NCBI GenBank assembly: GCA_026874595.1
Contig: CM049310.1
Coordinates: 44,173,058-44,237,057 of the forward strand
Reading direction: 5' to 3'
Source of the DNA: Sipunculus nudus
Taxonomy: Eukaryota; Annelida; Sipuncula; Golfingiida; Sipunculidae
Length of the DNA stretch: 64,000 bases
Position 1 is the stretch's first letter, and every line of letters starts with the position of its first letter. The notes beneath the pieces were generated by a model. That model saw nothing but the letters and a program-made list of their open reading frames with translations, was not told where the DNA came from and did no database searches. Positions 12,510-25,600 of the stretch are shown here, one piece after another. The position numbers and the translations under genes were made by a program.

Positions 12510-15500
12510 CTAGAAAATGTAATAACAAACATTATTTGAATTGTAGTCACACGAATGTAAATAAGGTCATATCGTTATCATTTTACGACAGACCATTTAC
12601 GACATATAACGTAAATCGGTACTTTCGTCTTTCCATAGTGAATTTGTTTGAACATAAAATAAAAACTTTCTTTGTAATTAAATCTTATTTTCTCTGATTG
12701 TCTATATATTTGGTATTCTATGATTCTTTGTGAATGCAGACATTGGATTAGTACAGGCATTTGTTTGAAAATAAAATACTGTGTGACGTTACTAAACAAA
12801 GCTCGAACGTCATCTGCTGTGCCATTTCGAGTACCTACCATTACTTGTCATAATTATTTCCATGTAAACAAAGCTTAAAGTTATACTCTTTTAAATTTCA
12901 TAGGTGATAAGGTTTAGTACTTTTCTTTGATATATCAAGAATGATTTTTTTTTTAATTCTCGTTTTAATATTGATCATAATTTAAATGAATCCCATATAG
13001 CATAAACCTTTCAATATCTACTGCATTGGCCATGCCTCAGAATTTAAATTAGAAACCTGCCTTGCTCATCCATCTTGATGTATTAACTGGACGCAGTATG
13101 TATATGAACTTTTATTTTCTTTGCAGAAATGATGCATTAGCATGGGGACTTGTGCGTGGAAGGTTTTGGAAGTCAATGAGTCGTTATAACCACGTGGTAT
13201 TTGTTATGATGTTACCAGGGGGGGGGGTTGATTCGAGTTTTAGTATTAGGCCGCGCTTCGGTTTAGCCACTCCACTGGCAGCAGTTATAAACACTTCTGA
13301 GGAAGTCGGCAGCGTGACGTTGAAAGCCCCATTCTGACGCTAAGGTCGTCTGCTTGATTTAATGAGCGGTCGCCACAAGCAGATCGCTTGAATGCTCTGG
13401 TCTTATCGCGGACCTACAGACTATCAAGCTAAACACCTTTATTTTGGCTTCATATCCCTCATGTCTGGCGCTTGACCGTATGTTCCTCATCAACAGAAAA
13501 TATTGACATGAACCACTATTGTAGTCTAACTATCAGCGGGCCACAGTTATTTTGTTTCGGTTTCCGGCCGCAGTTCTTTTGTTTGAAAAACACATCGATC
13601 ATTGACGCCCCCGCGCGGTTGTGTAAAACCCGACTGCACTGTTCGGATCCGAAAACTATCGGGTATATTTTCGTTCCTGTCAGGCTATAAACATGTGAGA
13701 AATCAATCCTGGACGACCAGATTGTTCTTTAACAATTTACTGACGAGTAAATATGGATATGGGATATTTTAATTTAAGATTGCCAACACAGAGTTAGATA
13801 ATATAACGGAGATTTCTGGCAAAGCTTTCAAACGGAGATATAGAGATGATATATAAATTTCAATTAATTACATTCGTTGAAATTTTTCATCGAAGATAAA
13901 CACTGCTTTAAATTACCTGGCTTATTTACCTGGATCCAGTCAGTTCACCTGAAAAGGATTTATTACCATTTTAGTTGAATTTCTAGCAAATCAGTCACAT
14001 TTTCCAAGTAACGAAGTTCTTGGAATATACATATCTAGCTAGTGTCTTCTTCTGACACGAATCAATCAACTTTCTGCGATTACGTTATAATCAGACAGCT
14101 GGTTTAGCTAAAAACACGGATGAGCACGGATTGGGTTGTCCTATTTCCTACATTTCCTTAAGTAAAACAGTCTCAGTCATGATATTCTTAGAAAATTAAT
14201 CAAGCAACAGATGCAGGGCATTTGAAAAATAAGACAGAATGAATCCCTTGGCTATAAAAATGAATATATAGCATAATATATCATTTATAAATAGGTCTTG
14301 TACAGCCAAACCCAGATGATCACGTGATTTGGCATTGTTCTTTGTGTTGAATGAACCCATTACATATTTGTCATATAATAACGAGACATACAAGGGGCAG
14401 GTATCATGTGCTGTTCATTATGATTCTTTAATCTCATGTAATTCCCTTGGAATTTACCTTAAATAATATTAAAAAAATATAGGCTTTTGAAACTGTAATT
14501 AACATAAAGTCCTACACTTGGGAAGGCTAATTAGTAGGCTATTTATGCAAGTGCTTTGAAGATGTTTAGTGTTTAGGCTTTTGAAACTGTAACTAACATA
14601 AATACGCAAAATAAATTAACAAAGACTCCCTCAGATGTTCAGTTTTTTTCCTGAGAAAATACTAATTAGAAGCATGTTTTGAACTACTAAGTGATAAAGC
14701 AGCACAATACGCAAAATAAATTAACGAAGACCCCCTCAGATTTCTTTGGATTTAATGCTTTGGTGCTTTCTTTATTTTGCAGTTAATCATGTCCTAAATG
14801 GTGATATGAAAAATGTACGACCATACCAAAATGCTCCTGTTTCATCGCGGATATAAGTGAATGATTGTTGACTGGTGCTTACCTTTTAAAAAAATATAAG
14901 CCAATTACTTTATCAAACTGTACTTAATTTTCTTTTAAAAAAATACAACCTTATTTAAAAGCCCCTCAAATGATGGTCATCGGGATACCTTGGTGTAGTG
15001 TTAAAATTTTCATTCATGGAAGTATATTTGATTGGATTTAACTGTGTGCAGTTCATTTGCGCAATTTCCAATTATAAATTGACATTTGATTTCCAGATAT
15101 AATGTTTCTACCGGTAACAAAATCACTATTTTCTTTTGTTATATTCCCGAGCAATTATAGATTATACGGTAATCCACAGTTTATTAAAATGTGGATATTA
15201 ATGAAAAGCTGTCTGAATTGCTCCGTTAAGATACTATAATGAGGGAGGAAGTCTTTCCGTCACTGCACTCTGATGGATCATTACGCTGAGGACCCCCCCC
15301 CCCCCCCCCCCATGCCCCCCCCCCCCAAAAAAAAAATTCTTCTGTGAGTGAGACACTGCTTCCCATTAGCCTCAGCCTTGGTTTGGGTAGCGGCAGCCCA
15401 CCTTCTCTTAATATAAAATCATTAACTACATTATGCAAAGATATGTAAGAGAATAATAGTTGAGGAATAGAAAATCCTAATAATTTTTGTAAAAGGCGCC

Positions 15501-16245
15501 TCAGACTGTTCTTTTTACATTGTATGCATTAAAAATTCCCATACTAAAAATTCCCTTATTCTTAAACCGTTGGCTTCGTTTGGAGATAATGGGTTTTTTC
15601 GACATTACCTGAAATATCTCTATCCAAATCGGGAGAAACAAAACGACCTCCACGTCCATTGGCGACAGTTGAGAGGATATGCATGGCAGTAGCGACAGTA
15701 TGTCCTGTACGTCATATCCGGATAAACCAGTGCACTAAGGCTTTTCATGTTGTCTCTTCCGTACCACCCTTCCTCATACGTCACTGGGTAGGCTGAAACA
15801 AGATACATCAGATAAAAAATGTGTATTCATACACAATCCCTGACTGAGCGTACAAGAGGTCGTTTCTATTAAAAGCAAACCTCTTCGTCCCAGACATCTT
15901 TTCGTGTAAACGCTGCTTGGTATGACAAAGTTCTCTGGGCAGGAACACCAGGGTGTGCACAGAGAACCGAACAGTAATTGGGCCACTTATATTGCACTTT
16001 GAATCCAGTCCAAATTTAAACATGCGATACCCGCCCTCGTTGGTCTGATAACATCCGTTCTGGCAAAGAGCCAAGAAACTGACCAATGAGAGTTTGTGTC
16101 ACGGTATAATCAATCCATCGAGAGCGGTCGTCGCATGTTTAAAATCTGGGCTAGATGCACAATACAATACCACGCTTTCAGTGGTCTGAATACAATTCTG
16201 TGCTCTGTGACACAGTGACGCAGTATGGACAACAACTGGCCGATC
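12505..16245. other. Gene-free stretch with short repeats
   Basis: It contains a G run at about 13218-13227, a C-run pair at about 15292-15327 followed by an A run, and a small pair of duplications near 14.5-14.75 kb (listed separately). An acceptor-like TTTATTTTCTTTGCAG ends at about 13126 ahead of an open frame, but no downstream exon structure follows. No gene called. Confidence 0.5.
14479..14745 (+). repeat. Two short interleaved direct duplications
   Basis: AGGCTTTTGAAACTGTAA followed by CTAACATAAA/TTAACATAAA occurs at about 14482 and 14575. ATACGCAAAATAAATTAAC followed by an AAGAC-CCCTCAGAT block occurs at about 14601 and 14707. The two pairs overlap in the middle, as expected from two local slippage or duplication events. 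Confidence 0.8.
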
Positions 16246-16560
16246 ACATCGGCTTCTGAGGCTCGGATAAAGGGCACAAGTCTCAAAGCCGGGAGTTCGC
16301 GAGTTCGAATCTCAGCCGAGGCGGTAAGATTATTCACGGTCGGTCCCCGAACAGGGAGAGCGCTCTGTAGGCTTAATGACAGGCCGTGCCCAACGGCCGT
16401 GTTTCACTCACAAACGAGTGATCCTTTCGGGGGTTGTCGGTAATTCCCCGTTAATCGGGACGACTACGCACCTAGGGCCCGAAGGTGCAGTATTAACTGC
16501 GCATGGTTTGCATCAGGATATAATTGAGAGGAAGCGTGTGATACCGCCATGTCATGTATA
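16246..16560 (+). mobile_element. tRNA-derived SINE-like element
   Basis: A pol III B-box-like GAGTTCGAATCTC lies at about 16298-16310. About 45 bases upstream is an A-box-like GGCTCGGATAAAGG. The start TCGGCT (about 16248) can pair with AGCCGA (about 16313), as in an acceptor stem. The T stem pairs only partly, so this is not a functional tRNA. The following 240 bases are GC-richer than the surroundings and contain short self-complementary words (GGCCGTGCCCAACGGCC, CCCCGTTAATCGGG). A tRNA-like head with an unrelated body is the SINE layout. No poly-A tail or target duplication was found, so the right end is approximate. Confidence 0.55.
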
Positions 16561-18379
16561 GTCCGAAACCAGAATGGAATTCTGCAGATGTAAATAAACT
16601 TAACGTCTATAATAATCCAATTTACTTAAATTTACTTAAACGTTCCCCTAGTCCCTTGGGGCCCACGCAGCCTTCTTTAGAAACACATATGTACATCCAG
16701 GCATAAGATGCTTTCGCAGGAAGTTTGTATATAAAGCAAACATGCTATGCCCAGACCGTACAGTAATGCTTTAAACATCGGATTATTAACCTACCATATA
16801 AGATTATTTATTGTGTTCATTTATAACACACTAGTTTAGACAAAGAAAGAAGATCGACATATGGTAAACAATGATAATTTAAACTATGAAAAAATTAGAT
16901 AGAACACTTACATACAGACAGACCTGAAGCTGTACATATAATAGACTCCGATGGGATAATAATCTATAGAGATGAATCAAGAAAAGCTGGTTATTAATAT
17001 GAAAGTATAAAAACTGACTAAATATACATAATCTCTTCTTGCCAATGAATGTGACCCGAACGCTCCATGTCATTAATTGCTACTAGGGGTTTTTAGTAAG
17101 CCGAAGATTTACCTGATAATCCTTTTCATGTTTTTAGTGTGCTTAATTTGACAGCAGATCCTGGTAACTTTCTGTGCACTGAATTGTTATTTATTTCATG
17201 TCATCGAAAGCAAATTTATGTAAATACAATATGAATGAAAGAAAGGTCTTATACCGTTTGCTTTAACAGCTTCTGGTATAAATAAAGGAGGGCAAAGCGA
17301 TCGTTGGCCCGAGGCTTGATGCTGCAAGTCTATTGATTGCACCGAGAGATCTTTCCATAGCACATGACCGTGAAATGTGTTGTTGCGTTGATTTCCTTTG
17401 GTTTCCCTCTTATTTCTCACCTAGCACCTTACACTGAGGTTTCAGAAATAAAGAAAATGCTAGACCTGTAACTTGAGCACGCAAGATGATAACTTGGTAT
17501 GGATAATACATAAAAAAATCTCAAGTTCCTTACACTCTGAAGATGCATGTCAGAAGAGAGGACTTTTGACGCCCACAGGTTTTCAAGAGGATAATACCCG
17601 GATGAGACAGGTCGCTGCATTGTTTGCTGTTGTCCTTTGAACTCCCTACCTCTGACTTGAACAACCATGGTACACTAGACATTCATAATCTTTTTTTTGT
17701 AGTTATTTCGTTTATGTATATTTGGTCGTTATTATGTTTGTGTATATATTTATATTTACATATACGAAATAACTACCAAAGAAATGAAAACCAGTAATGA
17801 CAAAAAGTACGGTCGCCGACTATCAGCGGGTGTGCTTTAGAAATTCTCGTTTGAGCAAGGGCGGGTCACTTTGTGCAAAGAACTCTGCCTTTTGATTAGA
17901 AAGTTCTATAGAGCAGTATGCTAATGTCTGGGTAATAGCATGTGCACGGAGCACAAACCAAGAGACTTTTAATAATTGGTTCATTTTGTATTTATTTCAT
18001 ACTTGATTTTAAAATTCTGTTTCTGTTTTAACAAAAATGTTAAAATTTACCCTTCTGATCATTTTTGGCAACTGTTAATGATGTGAAAATAATATCTACG
18101 GTGATTTTATTAACGTTTGTTATACATTTCTTTATAAGGCAGTGATATAGGACTCTTATCCAGGATTCGGGCGTGTACTCTGATTCGGAGACATTGACAT
18201 GAAAAAGTAGGCCGTGTCCAGTATGAAAAAGGCACTTCCATCGTGTATTTAAGTATATTATTGCAAATAAGATTTAACAAAACATTTTACGGCATGTTTT
18301 AACTTTTAGATCTACTCTCAGCTTTGCTCTTATGTAGCCTCTTTATATCCATTTTTGTGAATCGTTTTGCTTAGCTGTT
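16561..18379. other. No recognisable gene
   Basis: AT-rich sequence. A 12-bp perfect inverted repeat, GTAGTTATTTCG at 17699-17710 and its complement at 17765-17776, encloses a 54-base loop. Open frames of 61-79 codons on the minus strand show no domains. Confidence 0.5.
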
Positions 18380-18381
18380 TA

Positions 18382-18602
18382 CTCCGTTCCACGAACCATG
18401 GTCCACAAAGTATGTAGACTGATCCTCACATATCAGAAAAAATCGATTGTGAAAACAACATGTGAGGTACAGTTTTATATGTATGATGGAAAATTAGGCG
18501 GATGCTTCTTCTACCCCATTTTGTAAGATTTGTATGATATCTAACTTCACTTTTTTTTATCTTGCAAATAAAAACGGATGGACCATGGGTCGTGGAACGG
18601 AG
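18382..18602. mobile_element. Mariner/Stowaway-type MITE
   Basis: Terminal inverted repeats of 24 bp, 18382-18405 and 18579-18602, starting CTCCGTTCCACGA and differing at one position. TA dinucleotides flank both ends (18380-18381 and 18603-18604), as in Tc1/mariner insertions, and the CTCCGTTCC start resembles Stowaway-type termini. At 221 bp with no coding capacity it is a MITE. The high arm identity suggests fairly recent insertion. Confidence 0.85.
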
Positions 18603-18604
18603 TA

Positions 18605-18935
18605 TAATTGGTAGCTTTAGGATAGCCCAGTGTAAGGTGTTTAAATTAAGAAATTGTATTTTTCTACAGGTTTTCAGTTTTCAGTATGATTTATGAACTG
18701 TTAATCATAAATATCCCCGCGGTATCGACCGGAGCCACATTCGAAATCTTGCACATTTTCAAAAATAAATTATGCTTCATCATTTTTAACATTTCTGAAG
18801 ACGGACTTAGAAATATTTACAAGGTTTATCATATTCTTTGCTAAGTTAAAATTTTGAAAATGTCAGCATCTCACATCATGTTATATCGCGTGAAGACAAA
18901 ATATCTGTAAAATATCTTTTTCTTTTACTGACGGA
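18605..18935. other. No recognisable feature
   Basis: AT-rich sequence with a few A runs. Nothing supported. Confidence 0.5.
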
Positions 18936-19290
18936 CTGTCTGAGAGACAAGCGGACAGACAGACAGACGGTTCAAAAGTAATCTCGTCCGTACATTTCTG
19001 CATAATGGCAACCATTTTTACATTCTAACCATTTGAATGAAATCGCATAATATTTAGAAAGTTATCGTCCGGAAACTTTAACGTAAACACAGACAAGCAG
19101 ACACTGCCAGGCGGACAATGGACAGTAATTCCGAAAGCAATTGTTTCGACGATACCCCTGAGGACAAATACAGAACCAAATTTGAATGAAAGCGCATAAT
19201 TTTAACAAGTAATCGTGCGGAAACCGTGATGGACGGAAAGACGGAGAAATCGGCAAAACCAATGTATCTTTTCCTTCGAATTTGGGGGTT
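18936..19290 (+). repeat. Relic of a dispersed repeat with GACGGAC motifs
   Basis: Two related blocks, ATTTGAATGAAATCGCATAA (about 19032) and ATTTGAATGAAAGCGCATAA (about 19181), are each followed by a GT(T/A)ATCGT(C/G)CGGAAAC word. Each is associated with GACAGACGG or GGACGGAAAGACGG runs. This is two diverged tandem units of an interspersed repeat. The family is not identified. Confidence 0.65.
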
Positions 19291-19539
19291 TGGAGTAAGG
19301 TCCATTAAAATTTCTTATCAAAATCAGTTAACCCAGTAACGAGACCAAGACAGGCCTTAACTGCTGGTCACATTTAGACAGCATGTCTCAGTTTTAGTCT
19401 CAAAGGCTCAGTTTTAATCAATAATATTTTATTTGTTTGTTTTTATTCATTCTATTGCTATACAAAACTGTAAAGTGTTATTTCCTGGGCCATTTCCCCC
19501 TCCCCTGCTTTCTTATATCAGAATTAGGATATTAATGGA

Positions 19540-19900
19540 CAACACTTCAATTTAACACTTTTAAGTATACACCTTTGTACACCTTCTAACAACTCCACCA
19601 TGCGCGAGAAAAAAATCCGTTGTAACTCATTTTGTACACCCCCACCCCCCTGCATGTATGTTGATTTTCCTTCCGCATGAATACAAGCACGTCTCGCAGG
19701 GGGTAATGGATTATATATTGCACACGACACAGATAATGATTTGTTACCACCGAGATAGATTTCCACTTTGGTTGAAAAATTCATATTTATTATTTTGTGA
19801 AAATGCACCATATTGACGCAATAGGATGGATTGCCCGTTGCAGTGTATTTCCCCGTGTTACTTAATTGGGTCACTACTCAGGTCAACTCACTAGTCCAGT
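19540..19900 (+). repeat. Repeat family R3, third diverged copy
   Basis: It shares, in the same order, words found in R3 copy 1 (31440-32044): ATG(A/C)GCGAGAAAA, GCATGAA(C/T)ACAAGCA, an CTCGCA(C/G)GGG block, and near the right end a CTACTGAGT word. Identity is visibly lower than between copies 1 and 2, so it is an older insertion or a different subfamily. Confidence 0.5.
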
Positions 19901-21317
19901 ATAAATGACTACTGAGTTGTGTATTCATGGCCAGTATACCTCAACTAGAAAAAGGTTTGTACAGAGATCAACTATCACAAACAGGTCGTCTATCCGTTTT
20001 ATGATAAACGACAACACCCACAGTTGGTAAAACCCACCCACATGCACTGGATTATATAAGTTTATCTTTCGCACAAATCAGATCTGTCTAGCTGTAACGA
20101 TGGCAAAGTAATATAGTCCGGGAGCTAATTTCTGTAAGGGCTCATATAAACGAAATCATTCAACCCATCACACAACCAAGGTCTGAATCGATATTTTGAT
20201 AGTCTGATACATTTAGATCACTGCTAGGGGGTAGTAATGTCAAATTGTGGTATCATTTTTGTGCTACTGACCGTTTTGCAGCCGATGCTTGACCACTAGA
20301 GCTGGAAAATAATAAGGGTGTGGTAATTTAAATATGAATATCTTTTCTTATATTCAACCAATCTTTATGACTAAGATATCTCTGAAAATATCTTTCACGG
20401 GTCTATCAATATATGTAATAACAATGTATATATGAATTGAAACACAATTTAAGGAAATAAAAATGTAAAGTCCAATAAAAAAATATCATGTTTTCGCATT
20501 AAACTTTTAAATGGTCGGTCAAACTTTCAAAATGTACCGTAATAGTATACATGCTGATAGAAACAATATATATATATTGTGGACGTATCTGTACTGAATA
20601 CAATAACTGATTCGGTCTAATTTTATTTTTATGGTTTATTATGGGCTGCGAGGTATTTTAGGAATGAAGCATGTTTCTTGTGCTTGTCCACGGAATTGCT
20701 GGAGATAAATTTTATATATACTAAACACTTTGTATAACAAGAAAAGAGAGGGCTCAGTTGATAACATATCTGAACCTAGATTAAATCTAGAACAATTGAA
20801 ACTGATCGATTTTCAGCTGATTCACGCTTATTCAAGTTATATAACTTGCAATGCGCATTGTTTACGGCCAAGTAGTAGCAATTTTTTCCAACATCTGCCA
20901 ATGCGATTTACGCTATTTTACGCTGATAGTTGCAGAGTCTAATTTATTTTTAAGATATGACAGTCGCTGTTTCTGTTCTCTCCTTGTGAAAAGTAGTTTG
21001 GTAAAAAGACAAGTTGACAGAGAAGGATATTTGGCTGACCACTGAAGTAGTGTATAATAAGCATTTTATGCTTGGTCTTTATAGATCTTCTGCCGATATG
21101 TTACATATGACTTTTATTTAATGACAGCACATATAATTTCATTGTAAACAAGAGGATTTTGTTTTATTAATGTTATAAATATAGGAAACCATCGATGTAA
21201 ATTACTATTCTTCTTCCAGTTCTGCATGAGGAACGGTATGCACCACGCATTGTTGTTCTTCATACATAATTAATATGTTTATCTTGCTTTCAAATACAAA
21301 TAAATAACCTAAACTCA

Positions 21318-21460
21318 AGCGCCGATCCGGGGGGGGGGGGGGGGGGTTAGGGGGTCGAGACCCCCCCCCCCGTGCTCTCAACCAAAGACCTTTTTTTAAG
21401 ACAATTTTTATGCATGACCCCTGTTGACCCCTCCATGCAAAAATCCTGGATCCGGGCCGG
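21318..21460. mobile_element. GGATCC-ended MITE-like repeat, copy 1
   Basis: It starts GCGCCGATCCGGGG with an 18-base G run and ends AAATCCTGGATCCGGGCC, with CGAGACCCCCCCC, a GACCTTTTTTTAAGAC word and TGTTGACCCC between. The layout (GATCC terminus, G/C homopolymers, pyrimidine-rich middle) matches 30731-30945, 41217-41422 and 50826-50989. This copy is the most decayed at its ends. Confidence 0.6.
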
Positions 21461-22194
21461 TAAACTGGAACTAGAATGTTGTTATTCCTACTATTCGAAT
21501 TTATCGACTTATTGTTTACATGCGTTTCATGCATGTCTTTTATAATGTAATAACGTTAAATGTCCACTATATGAATTGGTTTTCAACCTTTCATCGTATC
21601 AGGTCTGCTGTCATTAAGCCCCTGAGGAAATACAGGAATTGTAAAGGAACATTTTAGACAAAACTTTATCAGCCAAGATATAGGACAAAGAGTTTATTAT
21701 TATAGATATTATTAATAGACCCCACCTTAAATAAAGACAGGTAGGCTAGTGAATCAGGCACGCAGGCTATATAGTTGGCCTCATTAAAAGCTGACAATCA
21801 AATAGCGTCAAATATATGATAAATAATATTGTATTTTTAGGGAATTATGTGGCAAATAATTGTTGCATAGTCTACAAGTGGGCTGAAAAAGTTTCGGTGG
21901 GATAGGGGGGGGGGGGGGGATGGGGGGATGTCGACTGACAAGCTACTTAAACTTGGTTATACCCGATAGTTCAGGTATAGCCCGCAGCTGCCTAACAAAC
22001 ATGGAAGCTTAAGAATTTGCAGATCCAAATATCATGCTTATGGAAATGATGAGGATGAAAACTAGAGAGATTTATCTTATCATTGCCTCTTATGACAATA
22101 ATTGCAGTTAAACACAAGAAACCTGTCCGAAATGTCCAGCATCTCATTTAAGCCGTTAGGTAAATATAGGTCAAACAGTAATTTAACATATATT

Positions 22195-22220
22195 TATATA
22201 TATATATATATATATATATA
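22195..22220. repeat. Short (TA)n microsatellite
   Basis: A TA run just inside the right arm of the long-TIR element. Confidence 0.9.
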
Positions 22221-22683
22221 GTTGAAATAGGTCCGGATTATATTTTATCCTGTAAATATGTAACATTTTATGCTAAAGTTTAAACGTTTGAGCGAAAATT
22301 TCAAATAAAAATCGAGGTTTATAATTGGACTTTACATTTTTATTTCCTAAAATTGGGTTTAATTAAAAATATATATCGTTGTAACATTACTGATAGACCC
22401 ATAAAAGACCTTTCCATAGATATCTTCATTATAAAATTTGGTTTATTATAAGGAAAGATATTCACATTTAAATTACCCCTACCACTTATCATTTTGCAGC
22501 TATAATGGTCAAGCGTCGGCTACAAAACTGTCATTAGCACAAAACTGATATTCCACAATTTGACAGTACTACCCCCTAGCAGTGATCTGGGGGTACCAGG
22601 CTACCATATAATCAAGTCAGACCTTGGCTAGGTGTTGGGTTGAACGACGACCCTTTTGCCCGTTCCATGCTCCCTGACTAATA

Positions 22684-25600
22684 AAATTTTCGAAGATTAT
22701 GCATTTTATCAAAGAAGTAACATTTTGAGTTTTTCAATGACCTTGGAATGATTTTGACCAAACACGATAGGCTCCGAGCATATTAAAAGTTACTCAGTCA
22801 TTCCCTCGTCCATCCTCCGGAACTACACCCGTGCTCAGTCATTTAGCTTCGCTTTATTGTCTCTAGGATCGGGGCATTTGCCCATCAGAGCGAAAGTAGA
22901 GAACCCAAAACTGAAATCCTTAACAGTTATTCATATACGTAGGACATTATTATAGAAATGGTGGAATCATTCTGCCGATGTTTCCTGACAATTTGCGTTG
23001 TGACACAATACTATCCAGACTAAATTAATCACCCTCCTACGTAACCAGACGCAACAAAAATAACGACATCGTTTGCGTCAGATTTGCTTTGGTTAATTTC
23101 AATGAGATGTGGTCTGTGTGGTGCTGTCTGTGTTTTGTGATCAAGAAGTATTCGTTACTTCAGATGAATTAGAAGTAATAAGCTGTCCACCCCTTTTCGT
23201 TTGCTTGTTTGTTTGTTCGCAAGGGCGCAAGGGTTGTGCGAGAAATAACAATAACTATGAATTGATTATCCGTGGATTGGTCGGCTATAGAAACGAAAAA
23301 GATGAAATTAAATAATATATCGAAAAGATAACTATGAGTTTAAATGAACTTCATGGCATTTATTCCAAGAAGAAGTGATTAATATTTCGGGTTGAATCTC
23401 TTCTTGTTTGGTTATCTAAATAAACACTTAAAAGGTCCCCTAAAAGTATAAATGGAACGACAGGCCATGGGTCAATGAAGAATTTTATTTGTTTTAATTG
23501 CTATTTGGCTTTTCCTTCGACTGACGGAGTACGTTTCCATGATTGTGTTTCCGTGACATTACAAGTGAATATTCGTTTATTGTAAGAGTTCTCAAAAATA
23601 CTTAACTTTCTCCGCATCATAAAACTAAGAGTGTGAACCCCTTAGATAATCTCGTGTTTTATCTTCATAATGAGGTTTCTATTTATTCGTTTGCCAATAT
23701 AAAACTTTCGATAAACTGACAGACAGTATTAAAAGATTTAGGAGATTTCTGGGAGGGTTAGGAGTTACATAAAAATATGTCCATCAGTTGAAAAATACTA
23801 CAAGATTTTCCATGATACAAACATAATCATATATACTTATGTTATTTCTTATTTCTTATTTTTTTTTTTTAAGGAACTTCATATGATTTTCACGTCAAAA
23901 GATGCATTATAAATATCTTACTTTCCCTGATACAAATATATTCAGATGCACTATGTTTTTTTTTAATCCACACATTTGCAATTTTTTTTCATATATAATA
24001 TTAATGTAGTTACAGATTGTGTGTTGTATCAGGGTAATAAAAGTTATATGATGTGACATGGGCTTGTGTCAGTATATCTGGAACGTTGTTAATATGTGAA
24101 TCTCTGAGTACTGAGCGCCGAATTTAAAGAGTAATGTGTTATGTAATATCATAACATAATCTGTTATATAAAATTATTATGTATGTGTCATGTAATATTA
24201 TTATGCAATGTGTTATGTGATATCCTTATGTAATGTGTGATGTAATATTAAAATATTGGCGCTGCCGCTTGATATGATACCAAATCATTGTGTTATGCAA
24301 GTACAATAATATTTTATAGATCACTGATTTGAGCGCTAAAAGAAATAACTATTTAGTGTGTCTTTTTACTGCGTCCCATTCAAAGAACATATATCCCAAC
24401 CTTCATTTTGTACAGGCAGGTTTCTAAGTGTAAACCCAATTGAAGGTATTAGTTCCTACTTCATAAGAAACACCGGTATCTCAGGGCGTGTTTACGCGCT
24501 CTGACCAAAGTTTAATTGTACGTTTGCTTACGACATAAGTCGTTTTGGCCTTCCGGTTCAAGGCTTTGGTTGAACCATTGGTCGGACCAAGCTGAACGGG
24601 GAATGGTTTTTGGTTCTGCGCAGACAGAAGATGGTATTCAAGGCCCTCATACAAAATATAAGTTCCGGGGCCTATACATCTGTGGACATGGCCCCGGAAC
24701 AAGCATGTATTTGGGCATTAAGTGTAAACGGGTGGAAACGCGGTCGCTTCAGGGTCATTTCGCCTTGAAAAACACAAAAACAGAACAAGCTTAACAGTAA
24801 ATCTAAATGAACCGGCTCTTTGTTGGTCTTGAAGGCTGTTTAAAACTTTTTTTCATCAAAACACACCCGCATATTATTAAGAAGCGCTGAACAAGTTGAC
24901 CATGGATTCGTCAATTCGGAGAAGCCATTTTGTTTAGGGCCAAGTAGCGCTTTTGTGCGATCCAGCACTAGCTTTTAGTAATTGATTGTGACATTTCACT
25001 GAGTACTGTCGATTGCACGGTGTTGTGTTATGGCTGCATTCACCTCGCACGATGTGATTTTTTTAAATGAGACCGTCAAATCGAACATTTTAAGGACCTT
25101 TTAAATGACCATACCTCTTGAAAGTTGCCATATAAACTACACTTCTGTTATAACAGGATTCAGTGGAAATGCATATGACGTGCTTTGACAAATAATCTTA
25201 GGAATACTGTCATATATTACACTTACACTGAGATTCAGATTCAGGGATCTGTAAAGTGGTTTATATCAAATTCTTAACGTCTATGTATTGGTAAGATCAG
25301 GACCGTCTTTTGCTTATTTTTGTCGAAACGTTCGAATCTATTTTTAGTAACAAAAGTTAAATTTCAGTTAGCCTCAAATACTACTGTTGTAACAGCCGAT
25401 TTATTCATTTGTTGGCAGAAATTAACAGAATTCTCAATGATGCATTTTTAGGATATTAAAAGTAAGCCGCTTCTAAACTGATGCTATAAGGACCCGAAAT
25501 TTTCAAATGTTCGCGGTCCGTTGTCCAAAACTTCCTTCCTGTGAAAAGGTTTATTAATATGTGCGTGTCATCCTTATAAAATATATTTTTATTTGACACC

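Larger units (their letters stand above)
20114..22680. mobile_element. Element with long terminal inverted repeats
   Basis: The left arm 20114-20476 and the right arm 22324-22680 are inverted copies that align over their whole length with few gaps. Both start TAGTC(C/A)GGGAGC and share GCCAAGGTCTGA-like, ATCACTGCTAGGGGGTAGTA and GGAAATAAAAATGTAAAGTC words. ATA flanks both sides (20111-20113, 22681-22683), a possible 3-bp target duplication. No transposase is visible between the arms. A nested GGATCC MITE (21318-21460) and a (TA)n tract lie inside. Either a non-autonomous DNA transposon with about 360-bp TIRs or two solo copies of one repeat in opposite orientation. Confidence 0.7.

Noticed and set aside
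12176-12697. Longest open frame in the window (173 codons, plus)
   Set aside because: It is extended by a (TA)n tract and by AT-rich sequence. It starts at ATG? No: it begins at a TG-type alternative codon context with no domain or splice support, and the translation is Ile/Tyr/Ser-rich low complexity.
13127-13337. Open frame after a good acceptor-like TTTATTTTCTTTGCAG
   Set aside because: The frame crosses a G homopolymer, has no convincing donor, and the translation is not recognisable.
16246-16320. Functional tRNA gene
   Set aside because: A- and B-box-like words are present but the T stem pairs at only 3 of 5 positions and no clean cloverleaf forms; it fits a SINE head better.
24556-24600. 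B-box-like GGTTCAAGG as a tRNA
   Set aside because: No A box at the right distance and no acceptor stem.
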